Assembly (NCBI GenBank): GCA_023228145.1
Contig: JALOBU010000020.1
Coordinates: 1-52,562 of the forward strand
Origin: Bacteroidales bacterium
Lineage (GTDB): Bacteria > Bacteroidota > Bacteroidia > Bacteroidales > CAIWKO01
Direction of reading: 5' to 3'
Length of the DNA stretch: 52,562 nucleotides
The translations under genes were made by a program, and so were the position numbers. Positions 8,539 to 15,749 of the stretch are shown here, one piece after another; within the stretch, counting starts at the first letter, position 1; the number at the start of each line of letters is the position of its first letter. Under the pieces are notes generated by a model. The model was not told where the DNA came from. It did not search any database and saw nothing but the letters and a program-made list of their open reading frames with translations.

Positions 8539-9504
8539 TTATAAAGTTCTCATCCTGAAAAAAGTTCCCAAGGGAAGATTTTTTCCAAAACTATCCGAAA
8601 TATAAAGCTCGCCAAACTCTTTTGTTAGTGTCGGGGTGATTATGCTGCGCATTGTCCCAGGCAAGTCACCCCGACACTTAAACAAAATTGAACTGAGCAA
8701 GTTGTCGGCCACAAGCGCTGAAAATCCCATAGAATAAAGATTTAATACAAGAAAAGATTTTTGTTCTTCAAGCAGCAGTGCGCAAATTTTTATCAGTTCA
8801 TTTATCTCATCTTCAAGTACCCACTTCTCTCCTTCCGGGCCGCGGCCATAAGCCGGAGGGTCAAGGATTATTCCGTGGTATTTGTTTCCGCGCCTTAGCT
8901 CACGCTTCGCAAATTTCATGGTATCGTCCACCAGCCAGCGTATGCCGTCGAGTTTACTTGCTTCCATATTTTCACGCGACCAGTTCACCACCTGCCTTAC
9001 AGCATCCACATGGGTTACTTCGGCACCTGCAGCACAGGCAGCCAGCGAAGCGCCGCCGGTATAGGCAAAAAGGTTGAGCACTTTTGGGCGAAAATCTTTT
9101 TGTTCAAGAATTGTATCGTAAATATAATTCCAGTTTTCGGCCTGCTCGGGGAAAATGCCCACATGTTTGAAAGCAGTTAATCCCAGGCGAAAGCGCAGGT
9201 GCATATTTTTATTGGAGTAATTTATATACCATTGCTCCTGCATTTTTTTCAGAAACTTCCATTTCCCTTTTTCACTCTGGCTGTCTTTGGAGGATGCTTT
9301 TACAAATTTTGCATGAGCCGTTTTTTCCCAGCCGGCATTTGGCATTGACTTATCCCAGCATGCCTGCGGCTCGGGGCGTATGAGAAAATAATCGCCAAAA
9401 CGTTCTAATTTTTCATAACCTCCGGTATCAATTAGTTCGTAATCACTCCAGCCGGTTGCCGGAATAATTTTAAAATTCAATGAACTTTTACTTTGTGGGG
9501 TCAT
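8539..9504 (-). CDS. Class I SAM-dependent methyltransferase, RlmI/RlmK-like
   Basis: A 321-residue Rossmann methyltransferase. SAM-binding motif I is seen as VLNLFAYTGGASLAACAAGA, followed by EVTHVDAVRQVVNWSREN. A catalytic-type motif follows, IILDPPAYGRGPEG, resembling the DPP(A/S/Y) loop of rRNA and other RNA methyltransferases of the RlmI/RlmK group (COG1092). A small N-terminal domain (about 10-110) precedes it. The substrate is probably a base in RNA but cannot be assigned. The ATG at 9504 is preferred: GGAG lies about 7 nt upstream, while the longer alternative would start with TTG at 9519. The start lies inside the serpin gene (17-nt overlap), which implies translational coupling. Confidence 0.8.
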   Translation of the reverse strand: MTPQSKSSLNFKIIPATGWSDYELIDTGGYEKLERFGDYFLIRPEPQACWDKSMPNAGWEKTAHAKFVKASSKDSQSEKGKWKFLKKMQEQWYINYSNKNMHLRFRLGLTAFKHVGIFPEQAENWNYIYDTILEQKDFRPKVLNLFAYTGGASLAACAAGAEVTHVDAVRQVVNWSRENMEASKLDGIRWLVDDTMKFAKRELRRGNKYHGIILDPPAYGRGPEGEKWVLEDEINELIKICALLLEEQKSFLVLNLYSMGFSALVADNLLSSILFKCRGDLPGTMRSIITPTLTKEFGELYISDSFGKNLPLGTFFRMRTL

Positions 9505-10735
9505 AAACGTCTCCGGCAAACAAAATACCGTTGTTGGTGTTTTCTTTTATGATGAACATGAACGGATGGTCGGCCCTGAATTCGGGCTGCTTCACCGGCA
9601 TTGATTTTATGCGCATCACCACGGCGGTAGCAGCAGCAGCTTCGGTACCCGATTCATTCACCTCTACAAAAGCTTTGTGAATTACCTTGCTGATTTTAAG
9701 GTCTTTTTTCCCGGTCATGCCCGAAAAATCTGCTCTGTCGAAAAAAGCATCGGTCATGCCCATTTGCACAAGAATATCACTTAATTCAAAATCGGAAGTA
9801 AACTTAAATTTAGGCAGGTAAAGTTTCACTTTGGTTGTGGAAAGGCTTTTGTTTATTGTGTTATAGAAAGACATATCCATATTTTTCTTCAGCAAATCAA
9901 AGCCGTTGTTATTTCCCGGCAGAATTATAAGCATAGACATTTTCCCTTGAGAGTAAGGAATTTCAATTGCTTTAAGGCCGTCTTCTTGTTCATAAAATTT
10001 AAAATCTTTTTCTGCAAACATAAAATCACAGCTGACTTCTGACGTTTCATCAGGCCTGAACGTCATCTGCCGGGTTTCTTTTTCATCAAAAGCCACTTCC
10101 CAGTTTGCCTTGAAATATATGGCATTGACTAGCACCAGGCGCGTGAGATAATCAATAAGCCCGGGTTGTATTAGGTCTTTAATTTTTTCATTGGTTTGTT
10201 GCTCCACCCATTTGTTGATTTCAAGCCTGCTTGGTTCAGGTTGTTTAACAAAATCAACATTATAGGCTGTGGTGTTGTAACTGTTTTTCAGCACATCGGT
10301 AAACGAGCTAAGTAATTTAAAGTCTTTTTGTGCCCAGATAGAATTGGCCGTATAGATGTTTATTGTTTTTCCGTCATTAATGGCATTAATTTCATTAATC
10401 AATTTGTGATATTTTTCATAAAAAGTTGCACCATTGGTTTCAAAATGCATGACGGTTCTCATCTGGCTTTCGGTTTTTCCGTGCGCACCGGTAAAAGTCA
10501 TAGCCAAAGCAGTAGAAATACTGTAGGGCGAATAAAATAAATTTGCCTGTTTCATGCCAATATTTTTGTAAAGTTCCAGGGCAAACAAATTGTTATTTTC
10601 TGAAATATTCCCGGAGGTAGCTGTTTCAGTTGGTTCAACAGATTTTTCTTTCATTTGTGTTTTGCTTGTTTTGCACGAAAAAACGAGTATCAGTGCCGAC
10701 AGGGATGTTGCTGCTAAAATTTTTATCGTTTTCAT
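9488..10735 (-). CDS. Lipoprotein serpin (serine protease inhibitor)
   Basis: A 415-residue serpin, a suicide inhibitor that traps proteases by inserting its reactive-centre loop. The lipobox LVFSC (C21) predicts a lipid-anchored, envelope-located protein. The serpin fold is supported by NLFYSPYSISTALAMTFTGA, LVLVNAIYFKANWEVAF and the C-terminal HPFMFIIKENTNNGILFAGDV. The hinge GTEAAAAT (363-370) is the small-residue type required for inhibition. Aligning the hinge with alpha-1-antitrypsin puts P1-P1' at K377-S378, predicting trypsin-like targets; that assignment is inference. It is downstream of uvrC (54-nt gap) and overlaps the methyltransferase gene. An 8-bp inverted repeat (10738-10745 and 10780-10787) sits just before the start. 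Confidence 0.93.
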   Translation of the reverse strand: MKTIKILAATSLSALILVFSCKTSKTQMKEKSVEPTETATSGNISENNNLFALELYKNIGMKQANLFYSPYSISTALAMTFTGAHGKTESQMRTVMHFETNGATFYEKYHKLINEINAINDGKTINIYTANSIWAQKDFKLLSSFTDVLKNSYNTTAYNVDFVKQPEPSRLEINKWVEQQTNEKIKDLIQPGLIDYLTRLVLVNAIYFKANWEVAFDEKETRQMTFRPDETSEVSCDFMFAEKDFKFYEQEDGLKAIEIPYSQGKMSMLIILPGNNNGFDLLKKNMDMSFYNTINKSLSTTKVKLYLPKFKFTSDFELSDILVQMGMTDAFFDRADFSGMTGKKDLKISKVIHKAFVEVNESGTEAAAATAVVMRIKSMPVKQPEFRADHPFMFIIKENTNNGILFAGDVYDPTK

Positions 10736-10789
10736 AGTTTGTTATTTATTATAATGACAGATGATTTTAGTTTACAATGATAACAAATT

Positions 10790-12598
10790 TTAAGTCTTTT
10801 TTTTAAAATAGTTTTTCAATATCTCTGTTTTTTGTTTCCCGACAGTATTTTTCAGTTCTTCGTAACCGGCATTTTCAATGTTATGAACCGATTTGAATTT
10901 CCGTAGGAGTTTTTGAACTGTTTTGTATCCTATGCCATCAATATCGGTTAGTACGGATTTTATGGTAGCTTTTTCTCTTTTTTGCCTGTGATGAGTGATG
11001 CCAAAACGATGGGCTTCATCTCTTATTTGTTGTATAAGTTTTAAAGTTTCCGATTTTTTATCAATATATAGTGGGATATTGTCGCCCGGGAAATAAATTT
11101 CTTCCAGTTTTTTTGCAATCCCAATGACAGCGATTTTTCCTTTTAGCCCGAGTTTTTCGAGGCTTTTGACGGCAGAACTAAGCTGTCCCTTGCCCCCGTC
11201 AACAACGATGAGCCTGGGCAGAGGTTTGTTTTCTTCCAACAATCTTTTATAACGCCTGTAAACAACTTCTTCCATCGAAGCAAAATCATTGGGCCCTTCA
11301 ACAGTTTTAATATTATAGTGGCGGTATTCACTTTTTTCAGGGCGGGCATTTTTGAACACCACAAGCGCTGCAACAGGGTGTGTCCCCTGTGTATTCGAGT
11401 TGTCGAAACATTCAATATGGTCGGGAAGTTCCCCAAGGTGAAGGTCATTCATCGCCTGTTGCATGATGCGGTTTACATGACGGTCCGGGTCCACAAGTTC
11501 TTTCTGCTTTTCTTTGTCGAGTTTAAAATAACGTGCATTTTTTTCAGAAAGCTCAAGGAGTTTTTTCTTATCTCCTTTTTTCGGAACGGTGATTTTTACA
11601 TCATGAAATGGAACGTCTGGCCGGAAAGGCAGGATGATTTCTCCCGAATTGCTATGCAGTCGTTCACGCAGGTCGGCAATTGCATATTCAAGCAGTTGGG
11701 CGGGAGATTCATCTAAGTGTTTGCGAAGTTCCACAGTATGTGCCTGAACAATGGCTCCGTTTACAACCTTCAGAAAATTTACATAAGCAGTGTCATTGTC
11801 TTCGAGAATACTAAACACATCCACATTGCTTATAGAAGTGCTGACAACCGTGGATTTACTTTGATATTTCTGTAGCAGCTCAATTTTTTCTTTGACAAGC
11901 TGTGCTTTTTCAAATTCGTAAGCATCGGCAAATTTTTTCATAGCCGATTTCAGCTGATGTTGAACGGAATTTATGTTTCCTTTGATGATTTCCTTAATCC
12001 CTGAGATGGTTTCATTGTATTCGGTTTCATTTTGCAAGCCTTCGCAAGGGCCTTTGCAGTTTCCAATATGATATTTGAGGCAAACCCTGTATTTTTTTCT
12101 GGCAATGTTTTCTTCAGAAAGATTGTAGTTGCAGGTACGAAGCTGAAAAATCTGAAAAATCAAATCCAGCATGGTGTTCATCATTCGACCCGAAGCATAA
12201 GGCCCGAAATAATCCGAACCGTCTTTAATAATACGCCGGGTTGGAAATACTCTGGGAAATTTTTCATTCTTAATACATATCCACGGATAGGTTTTGTCAT
12301 CTTTCAGCAAAACATTGTAACGGGGCTGATATTTTTTTATCAGGTTGTTTTCGAGCAACAAGGCTTCGTATTCATTGTCAACAACAATATATTGAATATC
12401 AACAATATTTTTAACGAGAACTTTAAGTTTCCCGCTTTGATTTATGTCGTTTTTAAAATAGCTTGAAACACGTTTTTTCAGGTTTTTTGCTTTGCCGATG
12501 TAAATAATAACACCCTTGTTATTAAAAAACTGATACACTCCTGCCTTGCCGGGAAGGCTTTTTATTATTTGAGTAATATTTTCTTTAAGAGAAATCAC
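10790..12598 (-). CDS. uvrC: Excinuclease ABC subunit C
   Basis: A 602-residue UvrC, which makes both incisions around lesions in nucleotide excision repair. An N-terminal GIY-YIG nuclease (GVYQFFNNKGVIIYIGKAKN, about 20-39) makes the 3' cut. A UVR helix pair (about 205-240) contacts UvrB. A cysteine group (CNY, CLKYHIGNCKGPC, about 155-185) is typical of the family. The RNase H-like 5' nuclease (ECFDNSNTQGTHPVAALVVF; RLIVVDGGKGQLSSA) follows, then a helix-hairpin-helix region at the C-terminus (IDGIGYKTVQKLLRKF). The start codon is GTG, overlapping the gldH stop by 4 nt. Confidence 0.96.
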   Translation of the reverse strand: MISLKENITQIIKSLPGKAGVYQFFNNKGVIIYIGKAKNLKKRVSSYFKNDINQSGKLKVLVKNIVDIQYIVVDNEYEALLLENNLIKKYQPRYNVLLKDDKTYPWICIKNEKFPRVFPTRRIIKDGSDYFGPYASGRMMNTMLDLIFQIFQLRTCNYNLSEENIARKKYRVCLKYHIGNCKGPCEGLQNETEYNETISGIKEIIKGNINSVQHQLKSAMKKFADAYEFEKAQLVKEKIELLQKYQSKSTVVSTSISNVDVFSILEDNDTAYVNFLKVVNGAIVQAHTVELRKHLDESPAQLLEYAIADLRERLHSNSGEIILPFRPDVPFHDVKITVPKKGDKKKLLELSEKNARYFKLDKEKQKELVDPDRHVNRIMQQAMNDLHLGELPDHIECFDNSNTQGTHPVAALVVFKNARPEKSEYRHYNIKTVEGPNDFASMEEVVYRRYKRLLEENKPLPRLIVVDGGKGQLSSAVKSLEKLGLKGKIAVIGIAKKLEEIYFPGDNIPLYIDKKSETLKLIQQIRDEAHRFGITHHRQKREKATIKSVLTDIDGIGYKTVQKLLRKFKSVHNIENAGYEELKNTVGKQKTEILKNYFKKKT

Positions 12599-13059
12599 CT
12601 GGATTTTTTTACTATCAAGCCGACATCCATGATGTTGGGAGTAGCTACCAATGGCATAACATTTTGAATTTCGAAAACATAAATGCCCTGAACAGGAAAT
12701 GTAATTTTGTCAGATACATTATAAAAAACATCCCACAAATCTCCCGCACCTTCGCCATTAAAAGTTCCGTCTGTATTTCTAACAAATATGTTATGTTCGT
12801 TGTGTCTTTGTTCTCCACTGGGATAAGTGGTAGTAATTCTAACTCGTATATTGGCATAAACATAATATGAAGTATGTCTTATGACAAGCCTGATATTATA
12901 TGGAACAGAAATATCCTGAATATCCACCTCAAATTTTATGACATTATCTTTTTTCCATGTGTAACCATCAAGTTTGTTATATTTTTCGAAAATTTTATTT
13001 TTTGAACATCCTGCCATTATAAAACAAACTCCGGTGAACAACAATAAGTATTTTTTCAT
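12595..13059 (-). CDS. gldH: Gliding motility lipoprotein GldH
   Basis: A 154-residue lipoprotein with lipobox IMAGC (C18), matching the GldH family required for gliding and linked to type IX secretion in Flavobacterium. Typical features are the KYNKLDGYTWKKDN start of the mature protein, a central beta-sandwich with YYVYANIRVRI and GDLWDVFYNVS, and GIYVFEIQNVMP near the end. GldH homologues are widespread in Bacteroidota that do not glide, so its presence does not prove motility. The ATG at 13059 is preferred over an upstream GTG at 13068. It is translationally coupled to uvrC. Confidence 0.9.
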   Translation of the reverse strand: MKKYLLLFTGVCFIMAGCSKNKIFEKYNKLDGYTWKKDNVIKFEVDIQDISVPYNIRLVIRHTSYYVYANIRVRITTTYPSGEQRHNEHNIFVRNTDGTFNGEGAGDLWDVFYNVSDKITFPVQGIYVFEIQNVMPLVATPNIMDVGLIVKKSR

Positions 13060-13117
13060 AGAGAACACGATTTTGAAGTAAATTTACATTGTTTTTGTAA
13101 AAATCCCGTTAGAGTTT

Positions 13118-13747
13118 ATGAAAAAAGAAAAGTTTTATGTGGTGTGGCAAGGCAGAAAACCCGGCATATACCGTACATGGGAAAAATGTCTCGAACAAGT
13201 AGAAAAACATGAAGGGGCAAAATACAAAAGTTTTACAAGCCTTGCGGAGGCGGAAAAAGCATTTCGGGAAGATTATGGAAAATATATTAAAAAAAATACG
13301 CAAAAAACCATCCCGGGAGAAATTAAACTTGCAGAAAAAAAACCTGAAATGAAATCATGGAGTGTGGATGCTGCATGGAATACAAAAACGGGAATTATGG
13401 AATACCGCGGTGTTGAAACCGAGACTGGGCGTGAAATATTTCACAAAGGCCCTTATGAAGATGCCACTAATAATATTGGTGAATTTCTGGCCGTTGTTCA
13501 CGCACTGGCATTATTGAAGAAAAAAGGCATAAACATCCCCGTTTATAGTGATAGTAGTACCGCGATTAAATGGGTAAATGATAAAAAAACCAAAACCAAA
13601 CTTATTCCCAGCGATAAAAATGCAGAAATTTTTGATTTAATTAATCGTGCAGAAAGCTGGCTGCAAAAAAATAATTATTCCAATCCTCTGTTAAAGTGGG
13701 ATACAAAAATATGGGGTGAAATACCAGCAGATTTCGGAAGGAAATAA
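13118..13747 (+). CDS. rnhA: Ribonuclease H with N-terminal viroplasmin-type hybrid-binding domain
   Basis: A 209-residue RNase H that cleaves RNA in RNA-DNA hybrids. Residues 1-45 (FYVVWQGRKPGIYRTWEKC, then KYKSFTSLAEAEKAF) form the caulimovirus viroplasmin/hybrid-binding domain also found in eukaryotic RNase H1. The catalytic domain supplies D84 (SVDAAWN), E122 (NIGEFLAV), D145 (VYSDSSTA) and D205 at the very C-terminus (PADFGRK). All four metal ligands are present. It stands alone, divergent from gldH and convergent with arsR. The symbol is by family only. Confidence 0.92.
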   Translation: MKKEKFYVVWQGRKPGIYRTWEKCLEQVEKHEGAKYKSFTSLAEAEKAFREDYGKYIKKNTQKTIPGEIKLAEKKPEMKSWSVDAAWNTKTGIMEYRGVETETGREIFHKGPYEDATNNIGEFLAVVHALALLKKKGINIPVYSDSSTAIKWVNDKKTKTKLIPSDKNAEIFDLINRAESWLQKNNYSNPLLKWDTKIWGEIPADFGRK

Positions 13748-13759
13748 TAGCTTAAAGAA

Positions 13760-14059
13760 TTATTTCCCGCAAAGATTAATGCAATCAATAACCTTTAACA
13801 TTTCAGTTTCATTAATTGAATAAAATGTCTTTTTCCCCTGTCTGCGCGATTCCACTACTTTTTTGTTTTTCAAAATTCCCAAATGGTGTGATGCCGATGC
13901 CTGCTGTATGCCCAACCTGTTGTATATTTCCGTAACATTCATGCGTTTTTTGTCATAAAGCATTTCAAGTATGGCAACCCGCATCGGATGTGCTAACGCT
14001 CTCAGCTTGTTGGCAGCATTATCCAATTGGTCAATGTTTATTGAATTTTTAGGTGGCAT
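13760..14059 (-). CDS. ArsR-family winged-helix transcriptional regulator
   Basis: A 99-residue ArsR/SmtB repressor. The helix-turn-helix is seen as MNVTEIYNRLGIQQASASHHLGILKNKKVV and the wing as SRRQGKKTFYSI. The N-terminus LRALAHPMRVAILEML is the usual dimer helix. The arsenic-type CVC in the recognition helix is absent. Two cysteines in the last helix (C93 and C97, in DCINLCGK) could sense metal or redox state. It ends a minus-strand run with UbiA, DUF6132 and thioredoxin genes. The inducer is unknown. Confidence 0.88.
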   Translation of the reverse strand: MPPKNSINIDQLDNAANKLRALAHPMRVAILEMLYDKKRMNVTEIYNRLGIQQASASHHLGILKNKKVVESRRQGKKTFYSINETEMLKVIDCINLCGK

Positions 14060-14067
14060 GATAATTA

Positions 14068-14109
14068 TTTTATATATTTCATGCGAAAATACGAAAATAA
14101 TATATAAAA
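14068..14109 (-). promoter_or_regulatory. Candidate arsR promoter and operator
   Basis: A perfect 10-bp AT-only inverted repeat (TTTTATATAT 14068-14077; ATATATAAAA 14100-14109) lies just upstream of arsR. Between the arms, on the minus strand, are two TATTTTCG boxes resembling -7 elements. ArsR proteins usually bind AT-rich dyads over their own promoter. The low complexity of the arms makes chance plausible. Confidence 0.3.
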
Positions 14110-14129
14110 AACAAGTATTTCATTAATAA

Positions 14130-15002
14130 TTATTTGCAATAGAGGTCTAAGATGTAAAAAATTGAAAATATTATTCCAGAAATCCCATTCAAAGTAAAAA
14201 AAGCCAGATTAATTCTGCTGAAATCTTTAGGATTAATAATAAGATGTTGATATATAATTAACACCGCGAATAATACTAACCCTATCCAAAAAAACAGGCC
14301 GTTTTGATTTAAAATACCTGCTGTTATAAGAAAAAACAAAGTCAGTAAATGAGCAGAAGCCGAAATGAATAATGCTTTTTTAATACCAAAATGCTCCGGT
14401 ATGGAATGCAATTTGTTTTTTTTGTCAAACAGTTCATCAGGCAGGGCGTAAATAATGTCGAAACCACCCACCCAAAATAATACTGCTAAAGATAAAAACA
14501 ATATAACAATGTTAAAATGGGGATATACCGCCAGAAACGCCCCTGCCGGGGCCAGAGAAAGGCCCATTCCGAGAATGAAATGTGAGAAATATGTAAACCT
14601 TTTGGTGTAACTATAACCCAAAATGATTATTAGCGCTACCGGGGCAAGCAAAAAACATGTCATATTTATGAACCATGTTGTTGCTATAAACAAAATAATA
14701 TTTACAACGAGAAATATGTAAGCGTTTTTTATTGATATCTTTCCCGAAGGAATTACTCTTTGCTGTGTTCGAGGGTTTTGGGCATCATAATAGCGGTCAG
14801 TAATCCTGTTAAACGACATGGCTGCATTGCGTGCAAAAACAACACATAAAATAATCAAACCTATTTTAAAAGCTTCGAAATCGGTTTTGGCCTGTTCTAC
14901 TGCCAAAAAATATCCTATCACAGCAAAAGGCAGGGAAAAAATACTGTGGCTTATTTTAACCAGCGATGAATATTTTAAAATACGTTTTAAAAAACCTGTC
15001 AT
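14130..15002 (-). CDS. UbiA-family prenyltransferase, MqnP-like
   Basis: A 290-residue integral membrane aromatic prenyltransferase with about eight hydrophobic segments. The first Asp-rich motif is NRITDRYYDAQNPRTQQR (about 65-82); the second is YALPDELFD near 170. The RNAAMSFNR and NPRTQQRVIPSG wording resembles MqnP of the futalosine menaquinone pathway and UbiA more than MenA. The likely role is attaching a polyprenyl tail to a menaquinone precursor; the exact substrate is inferred. The neighbours (DUF6132, thioredoxin, ArsR) do not name a quinone pathway. Confidence 0.82.
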   Translation of the reverse strand: MTGFLKRILKYSSLVKISHSIFSLPFAVIGYFLAVEQAKTDFEAFKIGLIILCVVFARNAAMSFNRITDRYYDAQNPRTQQRVIPSGKISIKNAYIFLVVNIILFIATTWFINMTCFLLAPVALIIILGYSYTKRFTYFSHFILGMGLSLAPAGAFLAVYPHFNIVILFLSLAVLFWVGGFDIIYALPDELFDKKNKLHSIPEHFGIKKALFISASAHLLTLFFLITAGILNQNGLFFWIGLVLFAVLIIYQHLIINPKDFSRINLAFFTLNGISGIIFSIFYILDLYCK

Positions 15003-15034
15003 AATTAATTAAACAACAGCCCTTAATCCGTAAA

Positions 15035-15295
15035 TTATTGAGGATTATTGGTTTTTTTCTTTTTAAAAAGGTCGGCTACAAGATAACCCAATAATATTCC
15101 GAGTATGATATTGTAATAAGGATTGGATTTCAGGGCGCAAGCCCCACTAGCACAACCCACAAAATAGTAATAAAAAAACCCGACAACTCCGCCCGCAACA
15201 ATCCCAATAATATGTTTTAAGGCAAAAAGGTCTTTCAGTTTTTTTTTCTTTGAAGTTTTATCCGGCTCTTCCAGATTTGATTCTTTATTTTCCAT
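15035..15295 (-). CDS. Small membrane protein, DUF6132-like
   Basis: An 86-residue protein with a charged N-terminus, two membrane segments (IIGIVAGGVVGFFYYYFVG and IILGILLGYLVADLF) and a Lys-rich tail. The connecting loop CASGACALKSNPYYN resembles the CxSGxCpixSNP loop of DUF6132 proteins, which often sit beside thioredoxins, rhodaneses and ArsR regulators in Bacteroidota. That recollection is from family knowledge and was not searched. The function is unknown; the two loop cysteines may be redox active. It lies 5 nt downstream of the thioredoxin gene. Confidence 0.7.
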   Translation of the reverse strand: MENKESNLEEPDKTSKKKKLKDLFALKHIIGIVAGGVVGFFYYYFVGCASGACALKSNPYYNIILGILLGYLVADLFKKKKTNNPQ

Positions 15296-15300
15296 AAGAC

Positions 15301-15708
15301 TTATTGTAACAAGTTTATTGCAGTAACAAGAGTTTCTTTTGATTGCACCCCGGTATAAAGGTATTCGGGATTGCCATTCTTAAAAATTATTACAGTCGGC
15401 AGGTATTTTATGTTGTATTTAAGTGAAGTAATTAAGTTTTTATCTGTATCAAGCTTGCCGATAACCGCCTTACCTTTCATTTCCAAAGCTATCTCTTCCA
15501 AAATGGGAGCCATCAACCGGCAGGGCCCGCACCAAACAGCCCAGAAATCGACCAGCACTATGCCGTTTTTAATGGTTTTTTCAAAATTGTCATCATTAAG
15601 AATCAGTACATTATTGACAACATTTTGATTGTCATTGTTAATGCCACTGGAAATAGTTAATGGAGAAAGAATAAAAGATAACAGTAATAAGGCGTGAAAG
15701 ATTTTCAT
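15301..15708 (-). CDS. Exported thioredoxin
   Basis: A 135-residue thioredoxin with a signal peptide (MKIFHALLLLSFILSPLTIS) and the intact active site WCGPC (W59-C63). The cis-proline region is YLPTVIIF. Export implies a role in periplasmic dithiol-disulfide exchange rather than as the general cytosolic thioredoxin. The ATG at 15708 is chosen; the longer frame begins with TTG at 15732. No lipobox is visible. It sits 41 nt after mutS2 and 5 nt before the DUF6132 gene, suggesting that the thioredoxin and DUF6132 proteins work together. Confidence 0.9.
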   Translation of the reverse strand: MKIFHALLLLSFILSPLTISSGINNDNQNVVNNVLILNDDNFEKTIKNGIVLVDFWAVWCGPCRLMAPILEEIALEMKGKAVIGKLDTDKNLITSLKYNIKYLPTVIIFKNGNPEYLYTGVQSKETLVTAINLLQ

Positions 15709-15749
15709 TTTTATAATGTTTGCTTTTTGCAATCAATAATCAAACCAAT

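Noticed and set aside
10738..10787. Inverted repeat TTTGTTAT / ATAACAAA before the serpin gene as a terminator of uvrC
   Set aside because: The arms are only 8 bp with a 34-nt loop and no T-run; chance in AT-rich DNA is likely.
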